Source: Runella sp. SP2 (GTDB lineage: Bacteria > Bacteroidota > Bacteroidia > Cytophagales > Spirosomataceae). Taken from it: a DNA stretch of 64,000 bases. The notes beneath the pieces were generated by a model that was given only the letters and a program-made list of their open reading frames with translations, was not told where the DNA came from and did no database searches. Shown one piece after another: positions 34,623-42,962 of this stretch. The stretch lies in assembly GCF_003711225.1 (NCBI RefSeq), contig NZ_CP031030.1, positions 2,604,001 to 2,668,000 on the forward strand, given 5' to 3'. The first letter of the stretch is position 1, and the number at the start of each line of letters is the position of its first letter. Both the position numbers and the translations under genes were made by a program.

Positions 34623-37178
34623 ATGGATTCTAGAAGAGAATTTCTCAAAAAAGCCGCTCTACTTTCTAGCGGTGCAAGCCTATGGAGTGCCTTACCTCAA
34701 TCTATCCAAAAAGCATTAGAAATTAATCCCCAACAGGGAAGTACTTATCTCGACGCCGAGCACATTGTCGTCTTGATGCAAGAAAACCGCTCATTCGACC
34801 ACGCACTTGGTGCCCTCAGAGGGGTTCGGGGTTTTAATGACCCTCGGGCCATTCGCCAACCCAACAAAAACTTGGTTTGGTTACAGTCTAATGCCAAAGG
34901 CGAAACCTACGCCCCTTTTCGCCTTGATATTAAAGATACCAAAGTGACTTGGATGAGCTCCCTCCCCCACTCTTGGGAAAACCAAGTGGATGCTCGAAAC
35001 AACGGGAAGTACAACCGCTGGCTTGACGTCAAAAAATCAGGAAACAAAGCCTATGCCCACATGCCACTCACCATGGGCTACTTTACGCGCGAAGACCTTC
35101 CGTTTTATTATGCCATGGCCGATGCCTTCACGGTTTGTGACCATAATTTCTGTTCGTCACTGACAGGTACTACCCCCAACCGCCTGTATCTTTGGTCGGG
35201 AACAATTCGGGAAAAACCTACTATTGAATCAAAGGCCAATGTTCGTAACTCAGACGTTGATTACGACGATTTGGCCCACTGGACCACTTTCCCTGAACGG
35301 TTAGAAGATAATGGCATTTCGTGGAGAATTTATCAAAACGAATTGAGCATTTCGATGGGCTTCAATGGCGAACAAGATGCCTGGCTTGCGAACTTCACCG
35401 ATAACCCCATTGAGTGGTTTTCTCAATATAACGTTCGTTTCTCAACTGGCTATCAACGATTCCTTGCCAAACAGGTGGTTGAATTGCCCAAAGAAATTGC
35501 GGCGTTAGAACAAAAACTGCAAACGCTTCCTCCGTCTGGCAAAGAAACTGAAACTGCCCAAAAAACACTCAAACAGAAAAAAGACGAACTCGAAATCGCC
35601 AAAAAAGACCGCGAACTTTGGAGCAAAGAAAACTTTGAAAAACTTTCACAACGCGCAAAAAACCTTCACCAAAAGGCGTTTACGACTAATATAAACGATT
35701 CTCACTACCACGAGTTGACCACACACCGCTACGAGGATGGCAGCGTCGAACGTGAAATGTCGGTTCCTAAAGGTGATACCCTTCACCAATTCAGAGAAGA
35801 TGTAAACACGGGAAAACTACCAACAGTTTCGTGGATTGTTGCCCCCGAAAACTTCTCCGACCACCCAGGGGCGCCTTGGTACGGGGCTTGGTATATTTCG
35901 GAGGTAATGGATATTTTAACCAAAAATCCTGAGATTTGGAAAAAAACCATTTTCATTGTTACGTACGATGAAAACGACGGTTATTTTGACCACGTTCCTC
36001 CTTTCGTAGCTCCCAAACCTGACTTGAGCGACGGGTTGGTTTCCAAAGGCATCGACCCGAGCGTTGAACACGTGACCATGGAGCAAGAACGTAAACGCAA
36101 AGAATACAGTGCGCAAAATCCTGGCCGCGACGGGGCTATCGGACTGGGTTACCGCGTTCCGATGCTGATTGCCTCCCCTTGGAGCCGTGGTGGATTTGTC
36201 AACTCGCAGGTGTTTGACCACACCTCTGTGTTGCAGTTTATGGAGCATTTCTTGAGCCATAAAACCAAGAAAGACATTAAAGAAACCAACATCAGCGCAT
36301 GGCGGCGCACGGTATGTGGAGACTTAACTTCGGTCTTTCGCCCCTACAGCGGAGAAGAAATTCCGTTGCCTGAATCCGTTAAAAAAGATAGCTTTTATCA
36401 ACTCGTACACAACGCCAAATTCAAAAATCCACCTTCTAACTTCAAAGCCCTTTCACCAGAAGAAATTGCCGCAGCCAACCAAAACCCTGCCGCTACTTCA
36501 TGGATGCCAAAACAAGAAGAAGGTACGCGCCCCTCGGCGGCCATTCCGTATGAACTTTACGCCGACGCAGTACTCAGTGCCGATAAAAAATCAGTGTCGG
36601 TTCAGTTGAGCGCCCAAAATCGTGTTTTTGGGACAAAATCGGCGGGTTCTCCCTTTCACGTGTATGCCCCGCACAAATACCGCGCAAACGAAAGTGCTCC
36701 TTTTGAAGACTTAAAAGCTTGGTCGTACGCCGTAAGTTCAGGCGATTCACTCACACCCTCTTGGCCGCTTTCCAGTTTTGAAAACGACGCCTATCATCTC
36801 TGTGTGTATGGCCCTAACGGGTTTTTCCGCGAATTTAAAGGACAAGCCAATAGCCCACAGTTGAGTGTAAAAGGAGTATATGAAACATTAAAGGGTTCAA
36901 AAAATCAACTTTCGGGGAATTTAACCTTGCAATTCCGTAATGCGGACTCTCAAAAAAGGCTACGCGTAGTAGTTACGGACAATGCCTACAAAAACGCCCC
37001 TAAAACGGTGGTTGTAGAAGCTAAAAATGGACAAGCATCACTCGTACTCGACCTCAAGAAAAGCCACGGCTGGTACGATGTCAGCATCCGCGTAGAAGGT
37101 ACGGAGGGTTTTGAGCAACGTTTTGCGGGCCACGTCGAAACAGGCAAAGATTCTGTGAGCGACCCTGCAATGGCATAA
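34623..37178 (+). CDS. Phosphocholine-type phospholipase C, Tat-exported
   Basis: An 851-residue secreted phosphoesterase matching the bacterial phosphocholine-specific phospholipase C family (TIGR03396). A Tat signal (SRREFLKKAALLSSG) opens the protein. The phosphoesterase domain carries VLMQENRSFDHALGALRGVRGF, FTVCDHNFCSSLTGTTPNR, and FIVTYDENDGYFDHVPPF with RVPMLIASPWSRGGFV. Two C-terminal DUF756-like beta domains follow from about residue 640. It hydrolyses phospholipid head groups in known members. Being 600 bp downstream of the phosphonate genes, it might also act on phosphonolipids, which is only an inference. Confidence 0.93.
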   Translation: MDSRREFLKKAALLSSGASLWSALPQSIQKALEINPQQGSTYLDAEHIVVLMQENRSFDHALGALRGVRGFNDPRAIRQPNKNLVWLQSNAKGETYAPFRLDIKDTKVTWMSSLPHSWENQVDARNNGKYNRWLDVKKSGNKAYAHMPLTMGYFTREDLPFYYAMADAFTVCDHNFCSSLTGTTPNRLYLWSGTIREKPTIESKANVRNSDVDYDDLAHWTTFPERLEDNGISWRIYQNELSISMGFNGEQDAWLANFTDNPIEWFSQYNVRFSTGYQRFLAKQVVELPKEIAALEQKLQTLPPSGKETETAQKTLKQKKDELEIAKKDRELWSKENFEKLSQRAKNLHQKAFTTNINDSHYHELTTHRYEDGSVEREMSVPKGDTLHQFREDVNTGKLPTVSWIVAPENFSDHPGAPWYGAWYISEVMDILTKNPEIWKKTIFIVTYDENDGYFDHVPPFVAPKPDLSDGLVSKGIDPSVEHVTMEQERKRKEYSAQNPGRDGAIGLGYRVPMLIASPWSRGGFVNSQVFDHTSVLQFMEHFLSHKTKKDIKETNISAWRRTVCGDLTSVFRPYSGEEIPLPESVKKDSFYQLVHNAKFKNPPSNFKALSPEEIAAANQNPAATSWMPKQEEGTRPSAAIPYELYADAVLSADKKSVSVQLSAQNRVFGTKSAGSPFHVYAPHKYRANESAPFEDLKAWSYAVSSGDSLTPSWPLSSFENDAYHLCVYGPNGFFREFKGQANSPQLSVKGVYETLKGSKNQLSGNLTLQFRNADSQKRLRVVVTDNAYKNAPKTVVVEAKNGQASLVLDLKKSHGWYDVSIRVEGTEGFEQRFAGHVETGKDSVSDPAMA

Positions 37179-37191
37179 ATTGATAGATAAT

Positions 37192-37222
37192 AAAAAAGGG
37201 CAGCTGATTGCTGCCCTTTTTT
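37192..37222 (+). terminator. Intrinsic terminator of the phospholipase gene
   Basis: AAAAAAGGGCAGC (37192-37204) and GCTGCCCTTTTTT (37210-37222), loop TGATT: a perfect 13-bp stem with an A-tract/T-tract on either side, so it works in both directions. Confidence 0.92.
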
Positions 37223-37237
37223 ATTAATGGCGTGTGC

Positions 37238-37259
37238 GTTGGGGTGCTTACACCCCGAC
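37238..37259 (-). terminator. yidC-side hairpin (dispersed palindrome family)
   Basis: GTTGGGGTG (37238-37246) and CACCCCGAC (37251-37259) with loop CTTA and one G-U pair. It is the reverse complement of the metH terminator hairpin at 21221. Confidence 0.7.
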
Positions 37260-37272
37260 ACATCCTTCCTAT

Positions 37273-39144
37273 CTATTTTTTCTTCGCTTGCGCACGTTTT
37301 GCTTCGACTTGCTTTTTCGCTTCGTCAGCTTGTTTTTTTGCTTCATCAGCCGCTTTCATTGAGCGCTCAAGCATATCCGAGAACTTCGACTTCTTCTTCT
37401 CACCTGACGCAATTTTGCGGCGGTTTTCTTCCAAAATCGAGCGAATTTTATCATCATTCACAAAACGACGAATCACCTGCTGTTGTAAGATAGTCACTAC
37501 GTTCGATACCAAGTAGTAAAAACTCAAACCCGCTGGGAATGAGTTCATGACAAACATAAACATCACAGGCATAAAATACGTCAGCATACGCATATCAGGC
37601 ATTCCAGGCTGCTGCACTTGCGCAGGTGTAATTTGGTTGTTGTACCACGCGTACACCAACTGAGAAACGGTCATGGCCAACGTAAAAATACTTACGTGTG
37701 CACCGTAGAATGGAATCGCAAACGGCAATTTAATCGGGGCATCGTAGGTAGAAAGGTCACTTGCCCACAAAAACGACTGCTGACGAAGTTCAATCAAGTT
37801 GGGAAACAAGAAGAACAGAGACATCAAAATAGGCATTGTTGCCAACACAGGAATACAGCCACTCAACGGACTCACGCCTACTTGTTGGTACAATTTCATT
37901 TGTTCTTGTTGCATTTTGGCCGCGTCATCGCCTACTTTTTCTTTGATAATCGCCAGTTCTGGCGCCAACATCCGCATTTTAGCCATACTTACATACGACT
38001 TATAAACGAGCGGGGTCATCAACAATTTTACAATCAACACCAACACCACAATCAGCACCCCATAGTTAGAGAAGAACTTCTCCAAAAAGCTAAACATCGG
38101 CACGAAGAAGAACTTGTTAAGCGGTTTCAAGAACGCATAGCCCAAGTCCACGTTATCGCCAAAATCGGTAGCTGTATCAATATTTTTTACGATTTGGTAA
38201 TCGTTTGGTCCAAAGAAAAACTGGAAGTTTCCTTTCCCTGCTTTCAAGTCCGCCGTTGAAAGGCTTCCTTCACTTTGCATGGTTTTGATGTAGGTCGTGT
38301 CCGACTGATTTACCAACGATTTTAAAGTGGCATTACTCAAACTCGAACCTTTAGTAATAAAAGCCGAAAGGAAATATTTGTTTTTATGGGCAAACCACGA
38401 AACAGGTTGCTCTATTTTCTCTTCCACATTATCGCTTTGTCCGCGACCGATGTCCGACAATTCCCCGTCTGAGTAATAATTGGTCGTCACTACTTTACGG
38501 TTTTCGGCCATGTCATTTTCTAGCTGCTTCAACTTATCTTGCCATACAAGGCGAGTAGGTTCGTTTTTAACAAGGCCGTCCAATCCAACCAATTGCACAT
38601 CATAATCAATCAAATACCCACTTCCCTGAATGGTGTAGGTTTGTTCGATGTACTGATTAGCTCCCAAAGGCAAACGGAAAGCTAGTTTCGTTGATTTGCC
38701 TGAAGTAATTACTTGGTTGCTTGCCTCTGTGGTAAAATACAAATCAGCTAAATTGATTGTGCCTTTGTTGGTAGGGAGTTCGAGGTTAAACTTACTACTT
38801 TGCTCATCAATAAGGTACAGAGGAGCATTGGTGTAAGTTTTGAATTTTTTCAATAATACTTCTTTGACATTCCCGCCTTTGGTGCTAAAAGTCAAGCGAA
38901 CATCGTCTGTTTCTACCACAATATCTTTTGCGGTACCGATGGCTGCACTGGCAAAATCGCCATAGATGGCTTTGGCAGCTACCGAATCCAATTGACGAGG
39001 GGCAGGTGCAACAGCGGCAGTAGCACTAGACTTTGTTTGCGTCGCAGGATTCGTCTTGGGAGGCTCAGTTTGTGGTGCTAGGATTTGGTACCCTATTAGC
39101 ATCATCATGATGAGCGCTAATCCAATGATTTGATTTCTCTCCAT
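37273..39144 (-). CDS. yidC: Membrane protein insertase YidC
   Basis: Inserts and folds inner-membrane proteins, with SecYEG or alone. The 623 residues show the Gram-negative layout: an N-terminal anchor (MERNQIIGLALIMMMLIGYQIL), a large periplasmic beta-domain (about residues 50-350) and five C-terminal helices including YGVLIVVLVLIVKLLMTPLVYKS, a PLSGCIPVLATMPILMSLFF segment and FNPAGLSFYYLVSNV-like SFPAGLSFYYLVSNV. The C-terminus is a lysine/alanine-rich tail. It is transcribed alone and divergent from rho. Confidence 0.97.
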   Translation of the reverse strand: MERNQIIGLALIMMMLIGYQILAPQTEPPKTNPATQTKSSATAAVAPAPRQLDSVAAKAIYGDFASAAIGTAKDIVVETDDVRLTFSTKGGNVKEVLLKKFKTYTNAPLYLIDEQSSKFNLELPTNKGTINLADLYFTTEASNQVITSGKSTKLAFRLPLGANQYIEQTYTIQGSGYLIDYDVQLVGLDGLVKNEPTRLVWQDKLKQLENDMAENRKVVTTNYYSDGELSDIGRGQSDNVEEKIEQPVSWFAHKNKYFLSAFITKGSSLSNATLKSLVNQSDTTYIKTMQSEGSLSTADLKAGKGNFQFFFGPNDYQIVKNIDTATDFGDNVDLGYAFLKPLNKFFFVPMFSFLEKFFSNYGVLIVVLVLIVKLLMTPLVYKSYVSMAKMRMLAPELAIIKEKVGDDAAKMQQEQMKLYQQVGVSPLSGCIPVLATMPILMSLFFLFPNLIELRQQSFLWASDLSTYDAPIKLPFAIPFYGAHVSIFTLAMTVSQLVYAWYNNQITPAQVQQPGMPDMRMLTYFMPVMFMFVMNSFPAGLSFYYLVSNVVTILQQQVIRRFVNDDKIRSILEENRRKIASGEKKKSKFSDMLERSMKAADEAKKQADEAKKQVEAKRAQAKKK

Positions 39145-39582
39145 TTGTTTGGTTTATACGTTATTTATGACACGTTATTTGTTACACGTTATTCATACTC
39201 AGCCGTTAGGAAACATTCTCATGATTAACGGTAAACTAATAACTGCCCTTGCTGTGGCAAAAGCGGGTGCAAAGTTAGTGAGTTTTCAAGAATTAGCACC
39301 TGTGAGAAGGATGAGCGGTCGTTTTTTAGCGAAAAAATCACAATAGCGCCAAAAAAAATAACAAATACCAAAATTTTCTTGACAGAATCCCGTTTAAGAA
39401 GTATAATTGCGAGACTTTTCTGACAATACTACGGCTTATCTGATACACATTAACCCAAAAGCCGTCTCTCTTGTTCAGTTCCAGCTATCAATCCCTATTT
39501 TTCTTGGTTTATCCTCTTGTTGTTAAATAACTAATAATAAACATTTCTCCGTGTAAAGGTTCTCTTTACCCTTCATTTTTAT
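39145..39582. other. yidC-rho divergent intergenic region
   Basis: About 440 bp without a credible gene. It holds the yidC promoter side, a strong TTGACA/TATAAT promoter at 39379 facing rho and a small stem (ACGGCTT 39431-39437 with AAGCCGT 39459-39465) in the rho leader. The 65-codon frame at 39149 has no protein-like composition. Confidence 0.6.
39379..39409 (+). promoter_or_regulatory. rho promoter with an E. coli-like consensus
   Basis: TTGACA (39379-39384), 17 bp, TATAAT (39402-39407). Both hexamers match the sigma-70 consensus. The same bases read in Bacteroidota style give TTG, 20 bp and TATAATTG, one mismatch from TAnnTTTG. It predicts a leader of about 165 nt before rho. Confidence 0.65.
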
Positions 39583-41394
39583 ATGCTCAGCATTGATGAT
39601 CTAAATCCCAAACTCCTAGCAGAGTTGCGGGTAATTGCCGAAAAAAACGGTATCAAAGACCCTTCTAAGTTTTCAAAGAAAGAACTGATTGCTAAAATTT
39701 TAGAAAAACAGTCCTCTACTTCTGACACTCCCGCCGAAAAATCAAAATCTGCACAACCTTCAGGTAAACGTCCTCGAAAAGTTGCTGCGTCAGACCCTGA
39801 TGCGCCAACCGAAGACGCCGCCGCAGAAGATGCTTCTTCAGACTCTATTGAGGTAGTTTCTCAAAGTACTATTGACTTTTTTCACCCCAAATCAAACGAT
39901 TCGTTTGAGAAACGTGGCAAACGTCAGCGTATTCATAAAAATGAGAAGCCATTCCCTGAAAATTCCCCAAAGGATGCAGCCCCTCGTTTTTTTGATGAAC
40001 CTACGCCCGAACCCACTGCAGCACCCACCGAGGCGCCCGTGCAGCCAGCAAATGAGCAACCAGCAGCTGAGGAGGAATTTGCCGATATAAAAATCGAACT
40101 TCCAGAGGAAGATTTTTTCGACACCTCTTTTATTACTGAAAATTTTGAAGCAGAAGCACCCGCAGAGGTAGAACCCGAGCCACTTCCCGCAAAAACGGAA
40201 GAACGCTCACGCGACTATCGACCTGATGAGTTCCAGAGTAAAATCAAACGCCAATACAACAACTACGTAAAAGAATTTGATGGACTTATCATCAACGAAG
40301 GCGTACTCGAAATTATGTCTGATGGTGGGTACGGTTTCTTACGGTCTGCCGATTATAATTATTTAGCTAGTCCCGACGATATTTATGTATCGCCTTCCCA
40401 AATAAAACTCTTTGGTCTAAAAACTGGTGACACCATTCGTGGCTCAGTACGCCCGCCCAAAGAGGGAGAAAAATACTTTGCCCTGCTTCGCGTAGAAACC
40501 GTCAACGGTAAAACAACCGAAGAAATCCGTGACCGTATTCCGTTTGAGTACCTAACGCCTTTGTTCCCACAAGAGCACATCAAACTCAGCGGCAAGCCTG
40601 ATAATTATTCTACGCGGATTCTCGACTTGTTTGCCCCCATCGGAAAAGGCCAACGAGGAATGATTGTAGCGCAGCCAAAAACGGGTAAAACCGTGTTACT
40701 AAAGGAAATTGCCAACGCAATTACGCGCAATCACCCTGAGATTTACCTGATCATTTTGCTCATTGACGAACGTCCAGAGGAAGTTACCGACATGCAACGC
40801 AGTGTTCGCGCCGAAGTGATTTCTTCGACCTTTGACGAGCAAGCCGACCGCCACGTAAAAGTAACAGGTATGGTACTTGAGAAAGCAAAGCGGATGGTAG
40901 AATGTGGCCACGACGTGGTGATACTCCTCGACTCTATCACGCGTTTGGCCCGTGCATATAATACCGTTACGCCTGCATCGGGTAAAATCCTTTCGGGTGG
41001 GGTGGACGCCAACGCACTTCACAAACCCAAGCGCTTCTTTGGTGCGGCTCGTAACGTTGAAAACGGTGGCTCTTTGACCATCATCGCTACAGCCCTCATT
41101 GATACTGGTTCAAAAATGGACGAAGTTATCTTTGAAGAATTTAAAGGTACGGGTAACATGGAACTCCAACTCGACCGCCGTTTGGCCAACAAACGTATGT
41201 ATCCAGCAGTTGATGTAAATGCCTCAGGTACACGACGTGAAGATTTGCTACTCGACCGCGAAACCCTCCAGCGTATGTGGATTTTGCGCAAGTATCTTTC
41301 TGACATGAATCCAAATGAAGCGATGGATTTCTTACTAGAACGTATGAAAGGAACACGTACCAATGAGGAGTTCTTGATTTCGATGAACAGATAG
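39583..41394 (+). CDS. rho: Transcription termination factor Rho
   Basis: Hexameric RNA helicase that ends transcription. The 603 residues are longer than the E. coli protein because of a low-complexity Glu/Ala/Pro insertion (about residues 45-215), usual in Bacteroidota. In order: Rho-N ([18 protein letters not shown]), the insertion, the cold-shock-like RNA-binding domain ([21 protein letters not shown]), and the ATPase with Walker [16 protein letters not shown], Walker B region [16 protein letters not shown] and [20 protein letters not shown]. It has a long leader, consistent with Rho autoregulation, and ends in a clear terminator. Confidence 0.98.
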   Translation: MLSIDDLNPKLLAELRVIAEKNGIKDPSKFSKKELIAKILEKQSSTSDTPAEKSKSAQPSGKRPRKVAASDPDAPTEDAAAEDASSDSIEVVSQSTIDFFHPKSNDSFEKRGKRQRIHKNEKPFPENSPKDAAPRFFDEPTPEPTAAPTEAPVQPANEQPAAEEEFADIKIELPEEDFFDTSFITENFEAEAPAEVEPEPLPAKTEERSRDYRPDEFQSKIKRQYNNYVKEFDGLIINEGVLEIMSDGGYGFLRSADYNYLASPDDIYVSPSQIKLFGLKTGDTIRGSVRPPKEGEKYFALLRVETVNGKTTEEIRDRIPFEYLTPLFPQEHIKLSGKPDNYSTRILDLFAPIGKGQRGMIVAQPKTGKTVLLKEIANAITRNHPEIYLIILLIDERPEEVTDMQRSVRAEVISSTFDEQADRHVKVTGMVLEKAKRMVECGHDVVILLDSITRLARAYNTVTPASGKILSGGVDANALHKPKRFFGAARNVENGGSLTIIATALIDTGSKMDEVIFEEFKGTGNMELQLDRRLANKRMYPAVDVNASGTRREDLLLDRETLQRMWILRKYLSDMNPNEAMDFLLERMKGTRTNEEFLISMNR

Positions 41395-41433
41395 AAAAAC
41401 GACTTTTCGTTCTATCTTACTACTTTTATAAAG

Positions 41434-41470
41434 AGAGGCTGAGTCAACGACCCAGCCTCTTTTATTTTCT
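41434..41470 (+). terminator. Intrinsic terminator of rho
   Basis: AGAGGCTGAGTC (41434-41445) and GACCCAGCCTCT (41449-41460), one mismatch, loop AAC, then TTTTATTTTC. Confidence 0.88.
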
Positions 41471-41483
41471 TTCCCGTTTCCAA

Positions 41484-42185
41484 TTATTCTCCCAACAAAA
41501 AAACGGTCGGTTTTTTGTGAAGCTCAGGCACTTGGGTTTTCCACTGTTTTACTGTCAACGTTTTGACAAATCCTTCTGGTGATGTCACGTTACAAGCAAC
41601 ACAAACACGGGTGTTTGGCTGGCATTGTGTCAGTATTTCCTTCATCATTTGGTTGTTCCGATAAGGCGTTTCAATAAAAATCTGGGTCTGCCTCTTGGCT
41701 ATCGCCTCTTTTTCCAATTGCTTAACGGCTTTCCCTCTCGGAGCTCGGTCGATGGGCAAATAACCGTGAAAAACAAACGATTGTCCGCTCATGCCTGACG
41801 CCATCAACGCCAACAATAGTGACGAAGGCCCGACCAGCGGCACTACCTCAATGCCCAATTGGTGCGCGTATTTAACGGCTACAGCGCCTGGGTCAGCAAC
41901 ACCAGGGCAACCCGCTTCCGACATGACCCCTGCATCTTTGTTTTCGGCCAACAGTGCCTTCAATTGCGCCAAGGTATCCGCCTCAGGTGTATTTTTTTGA
42001 AGTTCGTAAAAAGTGAGGTTTTCAATGGTTTTACCCAACCGTAAACTACTCACAAAACGGCGGCCAGTGCGCAACTCTTCGGCAAAAAAAACCTCCAAAT
42101 CTTTTACCGCCTCAGGTACATGGGCTGGCAAAACACTTTGCGTTGTCCCCTCAGCCAGCGGTGTTGGAATTAAGTATAGTTTCAT
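41484..42185 (-). CDS. RsmI-like tetrapyrrole methylase family protein
   Basis: A 233-residue SAM-dependent methyltransferase of the tetrapyrrole methylase fold, related to RsmI, which methylates C1402 of 16S rRNA. Motifs include LYLIPTPLAEG, MSEAGCPGVADPGAVAVKYA (glycine-rich AdoMet loop) and VPLVGPSSLLLALMASGMSGQSFVFHGYLP. The N-terminus lacks some RsmI features and Bacteroidota often carry this as a second paralogue, so its target is not certain. It overlaps the upstream alpha/beta-hydrolase gene by 4 nt (ATGA). Confidence 0.85.
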   Translation of the reverse strand: MKLYLIPTPLAEGTTQSVLPAHVPEAVKDLEVFFAEELRTGRRFVSSLRLGKTIENLTFYELQKNTPEADTLAQLKALLAENKDAGVMSEAGCPGVADPGAVAVKYAHQLGIEVVPLVGPSSLLLALMASGMSGQSFVFHGYLPIDRAPRGKAVKQLEKEAIAKRQTQIFIETPYRNNQMMKEILTQCQPNTRVCVACNVTSPEGFVKTLTVKQWKTQVPELHKKPTVFLLGE

Positions 42186-42946
42186 TTGGCAAAGTTCATC
42201 AACGATTTTACAAAAGCCTCGGGCTGTTCAGCTTGTACCCAATGCCCTGCGTTTTCGATGGTATCGAGGGTAACATTCGGGAAAAGCGTTTGGATGGTCC
42301 AGAAATCAGTATCTTTGATATACCTCGATTCTGCTCCCCGAATAAAAAGCGTAGGTGTCCGTATTGTTTGGGTATTTTCTAAATCCGCCCCTATCAACTC
42401 GATGTATTGGTTTATCACGGGCAAATTGATACGCCACGCAAACACCCCTTCTTCGTTGCGGTACAGGTTTTTTAATAAGAATTGACGTACCGACGGGCTT
42501 GGTTCGTATTGGCTCAAAATGGCTTCGGCTTCGTTGCGGTTTTGAATTTCGGTCAAAGGAACGGCACTTAACCCTTTCAAGATTTCGGCATGATGAACGG
42601 GATACGACTTGGGAGCAATGTCAACCACCACCAACTTACTGAACGTGTCAGGATACAACATGGCGTATTGCATTACCGTTTTTCCACCCATCGAATGTCC
42701 TACCAAAATCGGGTTTTCAATGTTATTTTGTTGTAAAAAATCGTGTAAATCAGCCGCTAATTCTGGATAGGTATGACTGGGAGCATGAGGTGATCGGCCG
42801 TGGTTTCGCTGATCAACGGCATAAACCGAAAACCCTTGCTCTGCGATTACCTTGCTTATTGTCAGCCAGTTATCACATGACCCAAACAGTCCGTGTAAAA
42901 TAACCAGTGGTTGCCCTGTGCCTACTTGGCGAAAAAAAAGTTGCAT
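42182..42946 (-). CDS. Alpha/beta hydrolase (YbfF-like esterase)
   Basis: A 254-residue cytoplasmic alpha/beta hydrolase. The oxyanion segment VILHGLFGSCDNW and the nucleophile elbow GHSMGGKTVMQYA (Ser98 region) are intact, with an Asp and a catalytic His in ENAGHWVQAEQPE near the C-terminus. Overall wording matches YbfF-type acyl esterases. Substrate unknown. It lies 16 nt after the M23 gene and overlaps the RsmI-like gene, in one operon. Confidence 0.9.
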   Translation of the reverse strand: MQLFFRQVGTGQPLVILHGLFGSCDNWLTISKVIAEQGFSVYAVDQRNHGRSPHAPSHTYPELAADLHDFLQQNNIENPILVGHSMGGKTVMQYAMLYPDTFSKLVVVDIAPKSYPVHHAEILKGLSAVPLTEIQNRNEAEAILSQYEPSPSVRQFLLKNLYRNEEGVFAWRINLPVINQYIELIGADLENTQTIRTPTLFIRGAESRYIKDTDFWTIQTLFPNVTLDTIENAGHWVQAEQPEAFVKSLMNFAK

Positions 42947-42962
42947 ATTTTTAACTGCCTAA

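Noticed and set aside
39149-39346. 65-codon open frame between yidC and rho
   Set aside because: It begins 4 bp after the yidC start region and overlaps where the yidC promoter must be; composition is not protein-like and no family is recognised.
40699-41363. Several long reverse-strand frames inside rho
   Set aside because: They are shadows of the strongly conserved Rho ATPase coding sequence and show no domain.
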